A stretch of 64,000 nt of DNA. Source: CBDFLA01 sp965248915 (GTDB lineage Bacteria > Pseudomonadota > Alphaproteobacteria > M2410). The notes below the pieces were generated by a model that was given only the letters and a program-made list of their open reading frames with translations, was not told where the DNA came from and did not search any database. This document shows positions 11,203 to 20,943 of this stretch, in pieces. A program made the position numbers and the translations under genes. The stretch covers positions 2,914,001 to 2,978,000 of the forward strand of contig OZ252216.1 of NCBI GenBank assembly GCA_965248915.1, read 5' to 3'. How positions within the stretch are numbered: position 1 is the stretch's first letter; every line of letters begins with the position of its first letter.

Positions 11203-13185
11203 ATGACGAACCGGTCCCGCCTGTTGGCGCCACTCATCGGCATTCTAGTAGTGTTGATGATCGCATCCTGCGACAATTCTAAGAAACAGCCCGAAGGACA
11301 ATCGGTCGAAGGAGGCCTCGACAACACACAAGAGGTCTTGGATTACTACGCCGCTAATCCTGAGTTCTTCACCTTTGCCACCATTGACGATCTGCCAAAA
11401 GATCTCGCATGGGACGATGGATCGGATTTACCAGACATCGGCTCACCGGAGGCCAAGAAGGGCGGCACCTACAATGAGCGCATCCAAGACTTCCCACGTA
11501 CCTTGCGTTTGGTTGGCCCAGATTCAAACGGATCGTTCAGGCCATTCATTTTGGACCATGTGCGGACGCAATTTGCCCGCGTTCATCCACAACCAGGCAC
11601 CGGCAAGTTCGAAATCTTTCCCGAGCTTCTAACAGAGTGGGCGCAAGACCTTAACACCGCAACGGTTTACGGCCGCCTTGATCCAGACGCCCGTTGGTCC
11701 GACGGCGAAAAAGTGACGACAGAAGACGTCGCATTCATGTTCTTCTTCTATCGCTCCGACTATTTGGTGGCGCCCTGGTACAAGAACTACTTTCACACCC
11801 AATTTAAACACGTCACGATATACGACGACTACACCTTCGCCTTCTCATTTCCTGAAGCAAAACCAGACATGGCGTATCGTGCCTTGAGCTGGAACCCCAT
11901 TCCACGTCACTTCTTCTATGAATTGGGTGAAGACTACGTGGAACGGTACCAATGGAAATTTGTGCCCACCACCGGGCCTTATGTCGTTCATGAGGAAGAC
12001 ATAAAAAAAGGCCGGTCAATTGTTGTATCTCGCATGGCCGGCTGGTGGGGCCAAGACAAAAAATTCCTGCGCAATCGGTTCAACTTCGACCGCCTCCGTT
12101 TCTCGGTTGTTCGCGACACACCGAAAGCCTTTGAAGCCTTCAAAAGTGGTGAACTAGATCGCTTTGGACTCAATCTGGCCGAATATTTTTATGACAAACT
12201 GCCGGCCACCGATCCAGATGTTCAAAACGGCTATATCGAAAAATCGACATTTTATAATGTCCAACCACGACCATCATATGGCTTATGGATCAATGAATCC
12301 AAACCATTCCTGGACAACCAAGACGTTCGCATCGGCATCAACTTTGCCACCAATTTCCAATTGGTGATCGATCGTTTCTTCCGTGGCGACGCAGTACGCA
12401 TGCGCACAACAGCCGATGGCTATGGCAACATGACCCATCCGACATTGAAAGCGCGGCCCTTCGACACCGACAAAGCCCTTGAGCATTTTGCAAATGCGGG
12501 TTTCACGACTCGCGGTGAAGATGGCATTCTCGTCAACGCCGAAGGCCAAAAACTCTCCTTCACATTGTCGACAGGTTATGAATCTCTAAAGGACGTCCTT
12601 ACCATCCTTCGAGAAGAAGCATTGAAAGCAGGACTAGAGTTTCGCATTGAAGTCCTCGACGGCACTGCCGCTTGGAAGAAGGTTCAAGAGAAAAAACATG
12701 ACGTTCACTTGTCTGCCTTTGGCGTGACGATGGAAATGTACCCACGCTATTGGGAAACCTATGCTGGTGAAAACGCCTACGACGTCCCCTTCCTCGACGA
12801 CGGATCGGTCAATCCAGATCGAAAGGTCAAAACCCAAACCAACAACTTGCAGGTCATCGCTGATTACGAACTTGACAAGCTGATTACCCAGTATCGCTTC
12901 AATGATGACATCGATGACATGCGGCGTCTCGCCTTCGAAATGGAAGAGATGCTCTATGAACACGCGTCATTTGTGCCCGGCTGGGTTCAACCCTTCTACC
13001 GGATCGGTCAATGGCGCTGGCTGCGCTATCCTGACGGGTTCAACGTCAAACACAGCCGCAGTGACATCCAGTACTTCGTTGGCTGGATCGACGAAGACAT
13101 GAAGGCAGAAACCGAAGCTGCCCAAAAATCCGGCGAGGTGTTCCCACCTCAGATCAATGTCTACGATCAATTCAAAGAAGAGTGA
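11203..13185 (+). CDS. Solute-binding lipoprotein of peptide ABC transporter (family 5), copy 1
   Basis: The 660-aa product starts at ATG 11203; a GTG at 11191 overlapping the permease stop is in frame, but GAGGA lies properly before the ATG. The signal peptide ends in the lipobox IASC with Cys23. The body is an SBP_bac_5 protein (ELLTEWAQDLNTATVYGRL; RWSDGEKVTTEDVAFMF). A stretch RNRFNFDRLRFSVVRDTPKA resembles the YejA branch. It would bind peptide-like ligands in the periplasm and deliver them to the YejBE-like permeases. It is the first of three tandem paralogues with shared signatures DIGSPEAKKGGTY and DGSVNPDRK. Confidence 0.9.
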   Translation: MTNRSRLLAPLIGILVVLMIASCDNSKKQPEGQSVEGGLDNTQEVLDYYAANPEFFTFATIDDLPKDLAWDDGSDLPDIGSPEAKKGGTYNERIQDFPRTLRLVGPDSNGSFRPFILDHVRTQFARVHPQPGTGKFEIFPELLTEWAQDLNTATVYGRLDPDARWSDGEKVTTEDVAFMFFFYRSDYLVAPWYKNYFHTQFKHVTIYDDYTFAFSFPEAKPDMAYRALSWNPIPRHFFYELGEDYVERYQWKFVPTTGPYVVHEEDIKKGRSIVVSRMAGWWGQDKKFLRNRFNFDRLRFSVVRDTPKAFEAFKSGELDRFGLNLAEYFYDKLPATDPDVQNGYIEKSTFYNVQPRPSYGLWINESKPFLDNQDVRIGINFATNFQLVIDRFFRGDAVRMRTTADGYGNMTHPTLKARPFDTDKALEHFANAGFTTRGEDGILVNAEGQKLSFTLSTGYESLKDVLTILREEALKAGLEFRIEVLDGTAAWKKVQEKKHDVHLSAFGVTMEMYPRYWETYAGENAYDVPFLDDGSVNPDRKVKTQTNNLQVIADYELDKLITQYRFNDDIDDMRRLAFEMEEMLYEHASFVPGWVQPFYRIGQWRWLRYPDGFNVKHSRSDIQYFVGWIDEDMKAETEAAQKSGEVFPPQINVYDQFKEE

Positions 13186-13221
13186 GATGAACTTGATCTA
13201 ATCGTTTTGGAGGATTGAACC

Positions 13222-15210
13222 ATGGGTAAGAGACGGCACATTGCGACTATAGGTCTATTGCTATCGGTGTCCGTCTTTGCCTATGGCTGCGGAGACCGGG
13301 AAGGAAGCGAAGTCAAAGAAGAGGGCGTCGCCCTTTCTGAGGCCCGCGACATTACCCCTGAACTCAATGCCTTCTATGCGGAAGACAACTTCTATCAGTT
13401 CGCCACCATGGACGACCTTCCCAATGATCTGACATGGGAAGATGGCTCAGATTTGCCCGACATTGGCTCTCCCAATGCCAAAAAGGGCGGCACCTACCAC
13501 GAGTTCGTCAATGACTTTCCAAGGACCCTGAGATTGGTTGGCCCGGACTCGAACGGCTCCTTCCGTTCTTACATCCGTGATTATACACGCGTGCGGTATG
13601 CGGCAGCTCACCCTGATCCGGGGACAGGGGATTTTCGCCTCTATCCAGGTCTTGCAATAGAGTGGGCAGTATCGACGGAAAACAAATCGGTCTATGTGCG
13701 CCTAAATCCTGATGCTCGTTGGTCAGATGGCGAAGAGGTCACCGTCGAAGATGTGTTCTTCATGTTCTACTTCTTCCGCTCACCACACATTGTCGCCCCA
13801 TGGTCGAACGATTACTTTTCGACCTATTTCACCAGCGTTACCAAATACGACGACTACACTTTCTCGGTCGCCATGCCGGAAGCCAAACCGGACATGGCCT
13901 ACAAGGCTTTGAATTGGTCGCCAATACCTGCGCATTTCTTCAAGGAGTTTGGCACCGATTACGTTCAGCGCTACCAATGGCAATTCGTCCCAACAACCGG
14001 TGCTTACATCATTAAGGATGAGGACATCAAGAAGGGGCGCGCGGTTACGATGACACGCCTCGACAATTGGTGGGCCAAGGACAAGAAGTTCTTCCGCAAT
14101 CGGTTTAACTTCGACAAAATGAGATTCACCGTTATTCGTGACACGCCCAAGGCCTTCGAGTCCTTTAAGCGTGGCGAATTAGACCGGTTCAACATTACCA
14201 ATTCTGAGTATTGGTATGACAAACTTCCAAATTCCGATTCCGATGTTGCCAAAGGGTATATTCACAAGTCCGAATTCTACTATATCAAGCCCAGACCATC
14301 CTGGAGCAGGATCATCAATGAATCAAAACCGTTCCTCGACAACAACGATATTCGAATTGGCATCAATTACGCAGCGAACTTCGACCTGGTCATTGAGAAG
14401 TATCATCGCGGTGACGCGGTCCGCATGCGCACGACCGCTGACGGTTATGGCCCCTTGACGCACCCCACATTGCAACCACGGTCTTTCGATGTGACAAAGG
14501 CCATGGAACACTTCGCCAAAGCAGGCTTTTCAAAACGTGGTTCTGACGGCATCCTGGTGAATGATCAGGGTCAGAGACTGTCATTTACTTTGACCAGTTC
14601 CTATGAGCGTCACAAGGACGTCTTCACCATATTGAGAGAAGAGGCCCTAAAAGCAGGGCTCGATCTGCGCATCGAAGTTCTCGACAAGACCGCAGGATTT
14701 AAGAAGGCCTTGGAAAAGAAGCACGACATCTTCTTTGGCGCTTTCAATACCTCCTACGAAATGTATCCGCGTTATTGGGAGCCGAATTCATCTGATAACT
14801 CCTATGACAAAGCGTTCTTAGAAGACGGATCGGTCAATCCCGACCGCAAGATCAAGGTTCAAACCAACAATTTGGCGATGACGGCAAATTGGGATCTCGA
14901 TCAACTGATCAATCAGTATCGACACAATGAAGACCTAGAAGAGATGAGGCGGTTGGCTTTCGAAATGGAAGAAGTTCTGTATGAGGATGCTTCTTACATT
15001 CCCGCGTGGGTTAGGCCCTATTACCGTACCGGCCATTGGCGTTGGGTAAAATACCCAGAAGGCTTCAATCCTATGCATTCAGGCTACGATTGGCAGTTCT
15101 TCGTACATTGGATTGATGAAGATCTACGGGTTGAAACACTTGCCGCTATGAAGAAGGATGAAGCCCTCAGCCCTGAAGTTAATGTTTACGACCAATACAG
15201 GGTCGAATAA
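13222..15210 (+). CDS. Solute-binding lipoprotein of peptide ABC transporter (family 5), copy 2
   Basis: The 662-aa product follows copy 1 after 36 bases, with TTGGAGGATTGAACC before the ATG. Its signal peptide ends at FAYGC with Cys23. It is alignable to copy 1 along its full length (DIGSPNAKKGGTYHEF; RNRFNFDKMRFTVIRDTPKA; LDRFNITNSEYWYDKLP), so a tandem duplication is clear. Differences are concentrated in the middle and suggest a different ligand range, though this is inference. Confidence 0.9.
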   Translation: MGKRRHIATIGLLLSVSVFAYGCGDREGSEVKEEGVALSEARDITPELNAFYAEDNFYQFATMDDLPNDLTWEDGSDLPDIGSPNAKKGGTYHEFVNDFPRTLRLVGPDSNGSFRSYIRDYTRVRYAAAHPDPGTGDFRLYPGLAIEWAVSTENKSVYVRLNPDARWSDGEEVTVEDVFFMFYFFRSPHIVAPWSNDYFSTYFTSVTKYDDYTFSVAMPEAKPDMAYKALNWSPIPAHFFKEFGTDYVQRYQWQFVPTTGAYIIKDEDIKKGRAVTMTRLDNWWAKDKKFFRNRFNFDKMRFTVIRDTPKAFESFKRGELDRFNITNSEYWYDKLPNSDSDVAKGYIHKSEFYYIKPRPSWSRIINESKPFLDNNDIRIGINYAANFDLVIEKYHRGDAVRMRTTADGYGPLTHPTLQPRSFDVTKAMEHFAKAGFSKRGSDGILVNDQGQRLSFTLTSSYERHKDVFTILREEALKAGLDLRIEVLDKTAGFKKALEKKHDIFFGAFNTSYEMYPRYWEPNSSDNSYDKAFLEDGSVNPDRKIKVQTNNLAMTANWDLDQLINQYRHNEDLEEMRRLAFEMEEVLYEDASYIPAWVRPYYRTGHWRWVKYPEGFNPMHSGYDWQFFVHWIDEDLRVETLAAMKKDEALSPEVNVYDQYRVE

Positions 15211-15244
15211 GCGCGGGAAGTTCCCGCCACGAAGGAGAAGAAAC

Positions 15245-17223
15245 ATGTTGCGCTCCATAAAGGCCGTGAGTTGGGCAATGTTAATTGTCAGCGGAAGTTT
15301 GTTGGCGAGCTGTGGTGACCGGTCGGAAGACCAACCAAAGGAAGAAGATGTCACCTCCGATGAGGCCCGCGACATAACACAAGAAGTGCGTGACTACTAC
15401 GCCGCAAATCCAGACTTCTATACCATTGCCATGCCCGATGACGTTCCAACGGATTTGGTTTGGGAGAACGGCATGGATGAGCCCGACTTAGGTTCGCCAA
15501 GTGCCAAAAAGGGTGGCACTCGAAACCTTCAGGTTCAGGATTTCCCACGCACATTGAGGAAAGTCGGACCGGATTCAAATGGCGGTTTTCGCTCCTACAT
15601 CCTCGACGACGTTGAGCTCGGCAGCGCCAAAAGACACCCGAATACAGGTAGGTTCTTTCCTGAACTGGCAACCGAATGGGCAATCTCCCAAGAACGCAAA
15701 ACCGTCTATGTTCGGCTGAACCCCGAGGCGCGTTGGTCGGACGACGAACCCGTCACCGTCGATGATTTCATGTTCATGTTTTTCTTTATCAGTCAAAGTA
15801 CATTTTGGCACCGTGGTACAATGAATGGTATGGCAATCAATACACGAACATTACTAAGTATGATGAACACACATTCTCCGTAACCGCGCCCAAGGCACCA
15901 CCGGATATGGATGAGAAGGTGTTGACGCTTACACCTGTTCCAGAACATTTCTACAAAGAACTCGGAGACGACTTTCCTGAACGTTATCAATGGCGTTTCG
16001 CAGCTTCGACCGGTCCCTACATCATCGAGCCGGAAGACATCAAAAAGGGTCGTTCCATTGTCATGCGCCGCAACGATGATTGGTGGGCAAAAGACAACAA
16101 GTTTATGCGCAATCGCTTCAATGTTGACAAAATGCGCTTCACCGTCATTCGCGATGCTGCCAAAGCGTTTGAAGCGTTCAAACACGGCGACTTGGACGCT
16201 TTTGGGTTGAACCTGTCGGAATACTGGTATGACAAATTGCCGGACACAGACCCAGATGTTGTGAGCGGTTATATCGAGAAAACCACATTCTACAACATGC
16301 GCCCCCGCCCAATGTATGGTCTTTATATCAATACAGCTAAACCGCTTCTCGATGACATTCACATTCGCCAAGGCATACAGCACGCCACAAATTTCGAAGT
16401 GGTCATTGAGAAGTTCTTTCGCGGTGACTACGCGCGCATGAACACCTTCTGGGAGGGCTATGGCAAATTCACCCATCCTGACATTAAGGCACGAGAGTTT
16501 GACATCAACAAAGCGCTCGCTCATTTCGCTGAAGCCGGATTTACCACCCGTGGTCCCGACGGTATTCTAATGAATGACGCCGGAGAGAGACTTTCATTTC
16601 AACTGACAAATGGATACGAGAGTTTCAAAGATTTGCCTACCATTCTAAAAGAAGAAGCTGCCAAAGCAGGTCTCGAATTCCGCATTGAACAGCTTGATTC
16701 AACTTCCGCCTGGAAGAAGAACCAAGAAAAGAAGATCGATGTTTCATTCACTGCCTTTGGTCCGTCAAATCAACCGTTCCCACGGTTTTGGGAGTTTTTC
16801 CACTCTGATAACGCTTATGACCAATCATTTCTAGACGATGGATCCGTCAATCCAGACAGAAAATTAAAAACCCAGACCAACAATTTCTTCGCCTATGCGA
16901 GGCCGGATGTTGATGAGTGGATCGCACAGTATCGGGCCTCAGAAGACGAGAACGAAATGCTAGCGCTTGCGCGAAACATTCAGGAAACCGTCCACGAAGA
17001 TGCGGTTTTTGTGCCTGGCTTCGTCCAACCATTCTACCGTGTCGGCAATTGGCGCTGGATGAGTTATCCAGAAGACTTCAATGTAAGAGCAAGTGAAGGT
17101 GCTGGCGAATTCCGCATACATTGGATCGACGACGCGGCGCGCGACGCAACGATGGAAGCACGCAAAGCCGGCGACCCGTTCGAGCCGCAAATCAACATCT
17201 ACGATCAATTCAAAGAAGAATGA
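15245..17223 (+). pseudogene. Solute-binding lipoprotein (family 5), copy 3, single-base frameshift
   Basis: The ATG at 15245 follows GAAGGAGAAGAAAC, a strong ribosome-binding site, and the signal peptide ends at LLASC with Cys23. The frame breaks at TTTTTCTTTATCAG (15779-15792). One extra T in the T run would restore the paralogous FFF-Y-x-S reading and join the two parts. The remainder (YILAPWYNEWYGNQY to IYDQFKEE) is intact to 17223. The 1979-base length is one base short of 660 codons, matching copies 1 and 2. Purifying constraint on both halves suggests a very recent lesion or an assembly error. Confidence 0.85.
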
Positions 17224-17235
17224 GGTTTTGAGCCT

Positions 17236-18228
17236 GTGAACGAACCACTCCTTGAGGTCAAAAACCTCATCACCTCATTTGACACCGATGAGGGCCGCGT
17301 CACCGCGGTTGACGGTGTGAGCTTTACCGTCCACGAGGGCGAGACCCTCGGTCTGGTCGGTGAATCCGGCTGTGGCAAGTCCGTGACCGCCCTGTCGATC
17401 ATGCGGCTCTTGCCCCAACCCATGGGGCACATCGACCAAGGACAAATCCTGCTCCGTGGCAAAGACCTTCCCCAATTGCCATTGAAAGAGATGGAAAAGA
17501 TCAGAGGCGGCTCCATTGGTATGGTGTTCCAAGAACCCATGACCGCACTCAACCCTGTTCACACCATCGGCAAACAAATAGGTGAAGTACTGCTCCTCCA
17601 TGAAAACATTTCCAGAGACGAGGCGCTCAAACGCTCTGTGGAAATTCTTGATATGGTTGGAATTCCTTCTCCAGAAGTGCGTGTCGCCGAATACCCCCAC
17701 CAGCTCTCCGGGGGCATGCGTCAACGGGTGGTAATCGCTATGGCACTTGCCTGCAAGCCATCACTCCTCATTGCCGATGAACCCACCACAGCTTTGGACG
17801 TGACCATTCAAGCCCAGATCTTGCGCCTCATTGAAGATTTGCAAAAAGAGATGGGCATGGCCGTCATCTTGATTACCCATGACCTCGGCGTTATTGCCCA
17901 AACCTGTGATTCCGTTGTGGTCATGTATGGCGGTAAGATTGCCGAAACCGGTGAAGCGAAAGATCTCTTCGCTCATCCAAGGCACCCCTATACCGACGGG
18001 CTTTTGAAATCGATTCCGACCCTTGAATCTGAGCGCAAAGTCAAACTCGAGACCATCGAAGGTATGGTGCCTAGTCTGCACGACATGCCCAAAGGGTGCC
18101 GCTTCCAAAACCGCTGTCCTTATGAACGCGACATTTGCGAAACAGCTTCACCCCCCATTGAAGAGGTGAGTGGAGATCATGCTGTTGCCTGCTATCGCTG
18201 GCGAGAAATCGAAGCCGGGGAGGGATAA
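17236..18228 (+). CDS. Peptide ABC transporter ATP-binding protein (DppD/OppD-like)
   Basis: The 330-aa product starts at GTG 17236, 12 bases after the third binding protein. Walker A is GESGCGKSV (42-50), the ABC signature is LSGGMRQR, and Walker B is LLIADEPTTALD. The C-terminal oligopeptide-transporter extension has CRFQNRCPYERDIC, whose cysteines match the Fe-S-like motif of OppD/DppD. It would energise uptake together with the next gene. Confidence 0.93.
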   Translation: MNEPLLEVKNLITSFDTDEGRVTAVDGVSFTVHEGETLGLVGESGCGKSVTALSIMRLLPQPMGHIDQGQILLRGKDLPQLPLKEMEKIRGGSIGMVFQEPMTALNPVHTIGKQIGEVLLLHENISRDEALKRSVEILDMVGIPSPEVRVAEYPHQLSGGMRQRVVIAMALACKPSLLIADEPTTALDVTIQAQILRLIEDLQKEMGMAVILITHDLGVIAQTCDSVVVMYGGKIAETGEAKDLFAHPRHPYTDGLLKSIPTLESERKVKLETIEGMVPSLHDMPKGCRFQNRCPYERDICETASPPIEEVSGDHAVACYRWREIEAGEG

Positions 18229-18231
18229 GCA

Positions 18232-19233
18232 ATGTCTAAGAAAAATCACGATATGCACGGCACGCTACTTGAGGTCAAAAACCTAACCAAACACTTCCCT
18301 GTACGCGGCGGAGTACTCCTGCGCGCCAAAGCATCGAACCGCGCGGTTGATGGTGTCTCCTTGACCATCAACCCAGGCGAAACACTGGGGCTCGTCGGTG
18401 AGTCTGGGTGCGGCAAGTCAACCCTCGGCAAATGCATCGTCCGTCTCTACGACCCAACCGACGGCGAAATTTGGTTTGAAGGCAAAGACATTGCCCGCAT
18501 GAACACGCGCCAACTCAAACCGCAGCGCCAAGACATGCAAATGATCTTTCAAGACCCGATGGAGTCTTTGAATTCGCGCCACACGGTCGGCGAGATTGTG
18601 GAAGAACCACTCAGAGTTCAAAAGCTTGGCAACGCTGAGGCGCGCCGCAAACGCGTTGGCGAACTCTTAGAGATCGTCGGGCTCCCCGCACGTTCGGCCA
18701 CCCGCTACCCGTTTGAATTTTCTGGTGGGCAACGTCAACGCATTGGCATCGCCCGCTCGCTGGCCCTAAATCCAAAACTTGTGGTCTGTGATGAACCGGT
18801 GTCGGCTCTTGACGTGTCGATCCAAAGTCAGATTTTGAATCTCCTCAACGACCTTCAAGAAGAGTTCAACCTCTCCTACTTGTTCATCGCCCACGACCTG
18901 GCGGTGGTGAAGCACATCTCCGATCGCATCGCTATTATGTATCTTGGCAAGATCGTTGAGGTCGGTGACGGGAATGAGGTTTACCACAAGCAAAAGCACC
19001 CCTACACAAAAGCCCTTGTGTCGGCCATTCCGGTTCCTGACCCAAGTCGTAAACAGGAAATGACGGTACTTGAGGGCGACGTTCCCTCGCCGATCAACCC
19101 ACCTTCTGGCTGCGCCTTCCATACGCGCTGTCCTTTCGTGCAAGACATCTGCAAACGCAAAACACCTCAGCTGCGCGATGTCACGGACGAAGGCGGTCAC
19201 TCCCACCAGGTTGCCTGCCACTTCGATCTCTAA
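18232..19233 (+). CDS. Peptide ABC transporter ATP-binding protein (DppF/OppF-like)
   Basis: The 333-aa product starts 3 bases after the previous stop. It has Walker A GESGCGKST, signature FSGGQRQR, Walker B LVVCDEPVSALD, and the cysteine-containing tail CAFHTRCPFVQDIC. Classical Yej systems use a single fused ATPase (YejF), so two separate ATPases with Yej-like permeases and binding proteins is a mixed arrangement. Confidence 0.93.
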   Translation: MSKKNHDMHGTLLEVKNLTKHFPVRGGVLLRAKASNRAVDGVSLTINPGETLGLVGESGCGKSTLGKCIVRLYDPTDGEIWFEGKDIARMNTRQLKPQRQDMQMIFQDPMESLNSRHTVGEIVEEPLRVQKLGNAEARRKRVGELLEIVGLPARSATRYPFEFSGGQRQRIGIARSLALNPKLVVCDEPVSALDVSIQSQILNLLNDLQEEFNLSYLFIAHDLAVVKHISDRIAIMYLGKIVEVGDGNEVYHKQKHPYTKALVSAIPVPDPSRKQEMTVLEGDVPSPINPPSGCAFHTRCPFVQDICKRKTPQLRDVTDEGGHSHQVACHFDL

Positions 19234-19342
19234 GATGCGCACCGGGCCACCCGTCACAACTGCCCTATGAACGCATTGCGTTTGTGGGGCTCTTGTCCTA
19301 CCAAAAGGGCGGGAGAAAACGACAATAAGGGACGGCAAACAC

Positions 19343-20383
19343 ATGAAACTCGGAATGCTCATCGGCTATTCAGGAGCCGAAGTTAAACTGCCTATGGAGA
19401 CAATCCTCGAAGCTGAAAACTTAGGCTTTGATTCCGTTTGGACTGCAGAAGCCTGGGGCTCCGATGCGGTGACACCAGCCGCTTGGGTCTTGGCTCAGAC
19501 CAAAAAAATCAAAGCCGGTACAGCGATTATGCAGATCCCCGGACGCCAGCCAGCCATGACAGCAATGACGGCAATGACCCTGGACCAACTCTCCGGTGGA
19601 CGCTTTATTGTCGGCATTGGTCCATCCGGCCCCCAGGTGGCCGAAGGCTGGTACGGCATGCCCTACCCGAAACCTGTCACACGGACACGTGAATACATTG
19701 AAATCATTCGTCAGATTTGGGAGCGCGAGGGAAAACTCACCTATGACGGAACCTGCTATCAAATTCCCAACACAGGAGACGGCACCACCGGTCTCGGTAA
19801 ACCGCTAAAGTCGATCCTGCACGGCAATCCAAATACCCCGATCTATACGGCTGCAATCACCCACAACGGTGTGCGCCTGGCCGCAGAAGTCGCCGATGGT
19901 TTCTTCCCCGTTTGGATGAATCCAGAGCGCTACGACATTTTCGCACCAGCCATTGACGAAGGCTTTACCAATGCAGGCGGTCGCAAAAGTTTGAAGGATT
20001 TCGACGTGGCCCCCTTCGTGACCTGTGTCATGGGAGACAATCTCGAAGAATGTCGTATGCCCGTAAAAGGCATGCTCGCGCTCTACATTGGCGGCATGGG
20101 CGCCCGTGCCAAGAACTTCTACAACGATTACGCCAAGGCGCTCGGCTACGAAGAAGCGGCAGCCCAAATCCAAGATCTCTATCTGGACGGCAAAAAACTC
20201 GAAGCCATGGCCGCCGTCCCCGACCAGCTGGTTGACGAAGTCGCCCTTGTTGGTCCCGCTGATCGCATCAAAGACCGCTTAGGCGTCTGGAAAGAGGCCG
20301 GAAAGAAAGGTCATGTCGGCTCAATGCTGATTGGCGGTGGCACGCCGGAGTCCATGCGGCTTTTAGCAGAAGAAATGCTCTAA
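19343..20383 (+). CDS. LLM-class (luciferase-like, F420/FMN-type) oxidoreductase
   Basis: The 346-aa protein is a bacterial-luciferase-like TIM barrel (MKLGMLIGYSGAEVKLPMET; FDSVWTAEAWGSDAVTPAAW; LSGGRFIVGIGPSGPQVAEG). The GPSGPQ and AGTAIMQIPGR segments fit the LLM F420-dependent oxidoreductase annotation group, although cofactor preference (F420 or FMNH2) cannot be read from sequence. It is the last gene before a strong terminator and lies 110 bases after the ATPase, so it may be co-transcribed with the transporter and act on the imported compound. Confidence 0.85.
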   Translation: MKLGMLIGYSGAEVKLPMETILEAENLGFDSVWTAEAWGSDAVTPAAWVLAQTKKIKAGTAIMQIPGRQPAMTAMTAMTLDQLSGGRFIVGIGPSGPQVAEGWYGMPYPKPVTRTREYIEIIRQIWEREGKLTYDGTCYQIPNTGDGTTGLGKPLKSILHGNPNTPIYTAAITHNGVRLAAEVADGFFPVWMNPERYDIFAPAIDEGFTNAGGRKSLKDFDVAPFVTCVMGDNLEECRMPVKGMLALYIGGMGARAKNFYNDYAKALGYEEAAAQIQDLYLDGKKLEAMAAVPDQLVDEVALVGPADRIKDRLGVWKEAGKKGHVGSMLIGGGTPESMRLLAEEML

Positions 20384-20404
20384 GAACCTAGCAATAGATC
20401 AATG

Positions 20405-20435
20405 AAAAAGAGCGCCTCAAGAGGCGCTCTTTTTT
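20405..20435 (+). terminator. Rho-independent terminator
   Basis: AAAGAGCGCCTC pairs with GAGGCGCTCTTT around a two-base loop and is followed by a run of T. It closes the transporter/LLM operon 21 bases after the stop codon. Confidence 0.9.
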
Positions 20436-20482
20436 GATGACGTCCATTGGGGGGAACGGACGCATCGGTCAATTCTGTGTCT

Positions 20483-20554
20483 TCAAGCCATTACCGTAGT
20501 CACAACGAGAGCCATCGAAAAAGTACAAGCAAGAACTGTCATCATCTTCATCAT
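20483..20554 (-). CDS. 23-aa hydrophobic small protein (paralogue 2)
   Basis: The minus-strand frame opens with ATG ATG at 20554, preceded by AAAGGAGTAGCCCCC, a consensus Shine-Dalgarno at good spacing. The 23-residue product is one hydrophobic helix with TVLACTFSMALVV. It has exactly the same length as the frame at 8700-8771 and shares T6, L8-A9-C10, F12-S13 and L16-V17. The strong ribosome-binding site argues that it is translated. Function unknown; likely a single-pass membrane peptide. Confidence 0.65.
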   Translation of the reverse strand: MMKMMTVLACTFSMALVVTTVMA

Positions 20555-20858
20555 GGGGGCTACTCCTTTTACCTCAAACACTGCGGGTCCTTCGTCCCTA
20601 AACACCTGAAAAAGATGCGATATCCGTGCCAAACCACAAAAAACCGCGTGGCCTCTGACCCGTTAAGTGAACGGTAATTTTTGTAAACAGTGGGTAAAAT
20701 TTGATCAAAATCCCGGCAGTGGGGCTTAAGTCTTTGAAGCGATAAGACGATCAGCGAACTTTACGGAAAATTGACCACGCTCTATTTGGGACGGTCGCTT
20801 GAGGCGTCCTCAAAAGAGACGCAAATGCCTACCAATTTTGTTTCGAATTGAAATGAAT
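20555..20858. other. Spacer without recognised gene
   Basis: About 300 bases between the 23-aa frame and the operator region hold no convincing coding frame. They should contain the promoter of the minus-strand 23-aa gene. An A/T-rich stretch with TTTGATCAAA at 20700-20712 is the only small palindrome noticed. Confidence 0.5.
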
Positions 20859-20943
20859 ATGTCAAAGACACTGGACATTTCCGGCGACCTCTCCTATTTC
20901 ACATGTCAACTACACTTGACATAAAGACAAAGGTCATTGACAT
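20859..20943. promoter_or_regulatory. Tandem palindromic operators upstream of the HTH module
   Basis: A perfect inverted repeat ATGTCAA-N6-TTGACAT lies at 20903-20922. A second copy with one mismatch, ATGTCAA-N6-TGGACAT, is at 20859-20878. A third, with a conserved right arm only (AAGACAA-N6-TTGACAT), is at 20924-20943 and overlaps the start codon of the membrane gene. Arm length and 6-base spacing are the same in all three. A weak promoter (TGGACA 20872-20877, 17 bases, TATTTC 20895-20900) lies between the first two. This fits autoregulation by the XRE-type protein encoded two genes on. Confidence 0.65.

Noticed and set aside
20447..20677. Plus-strand 76-aa ORF in the spacer after the LLM operon
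   Set aside because: Composition is unlike protein, it lies after a terminator, and the minus-strand 23-aa frame with a strong ribosome-binding site explains the region better.
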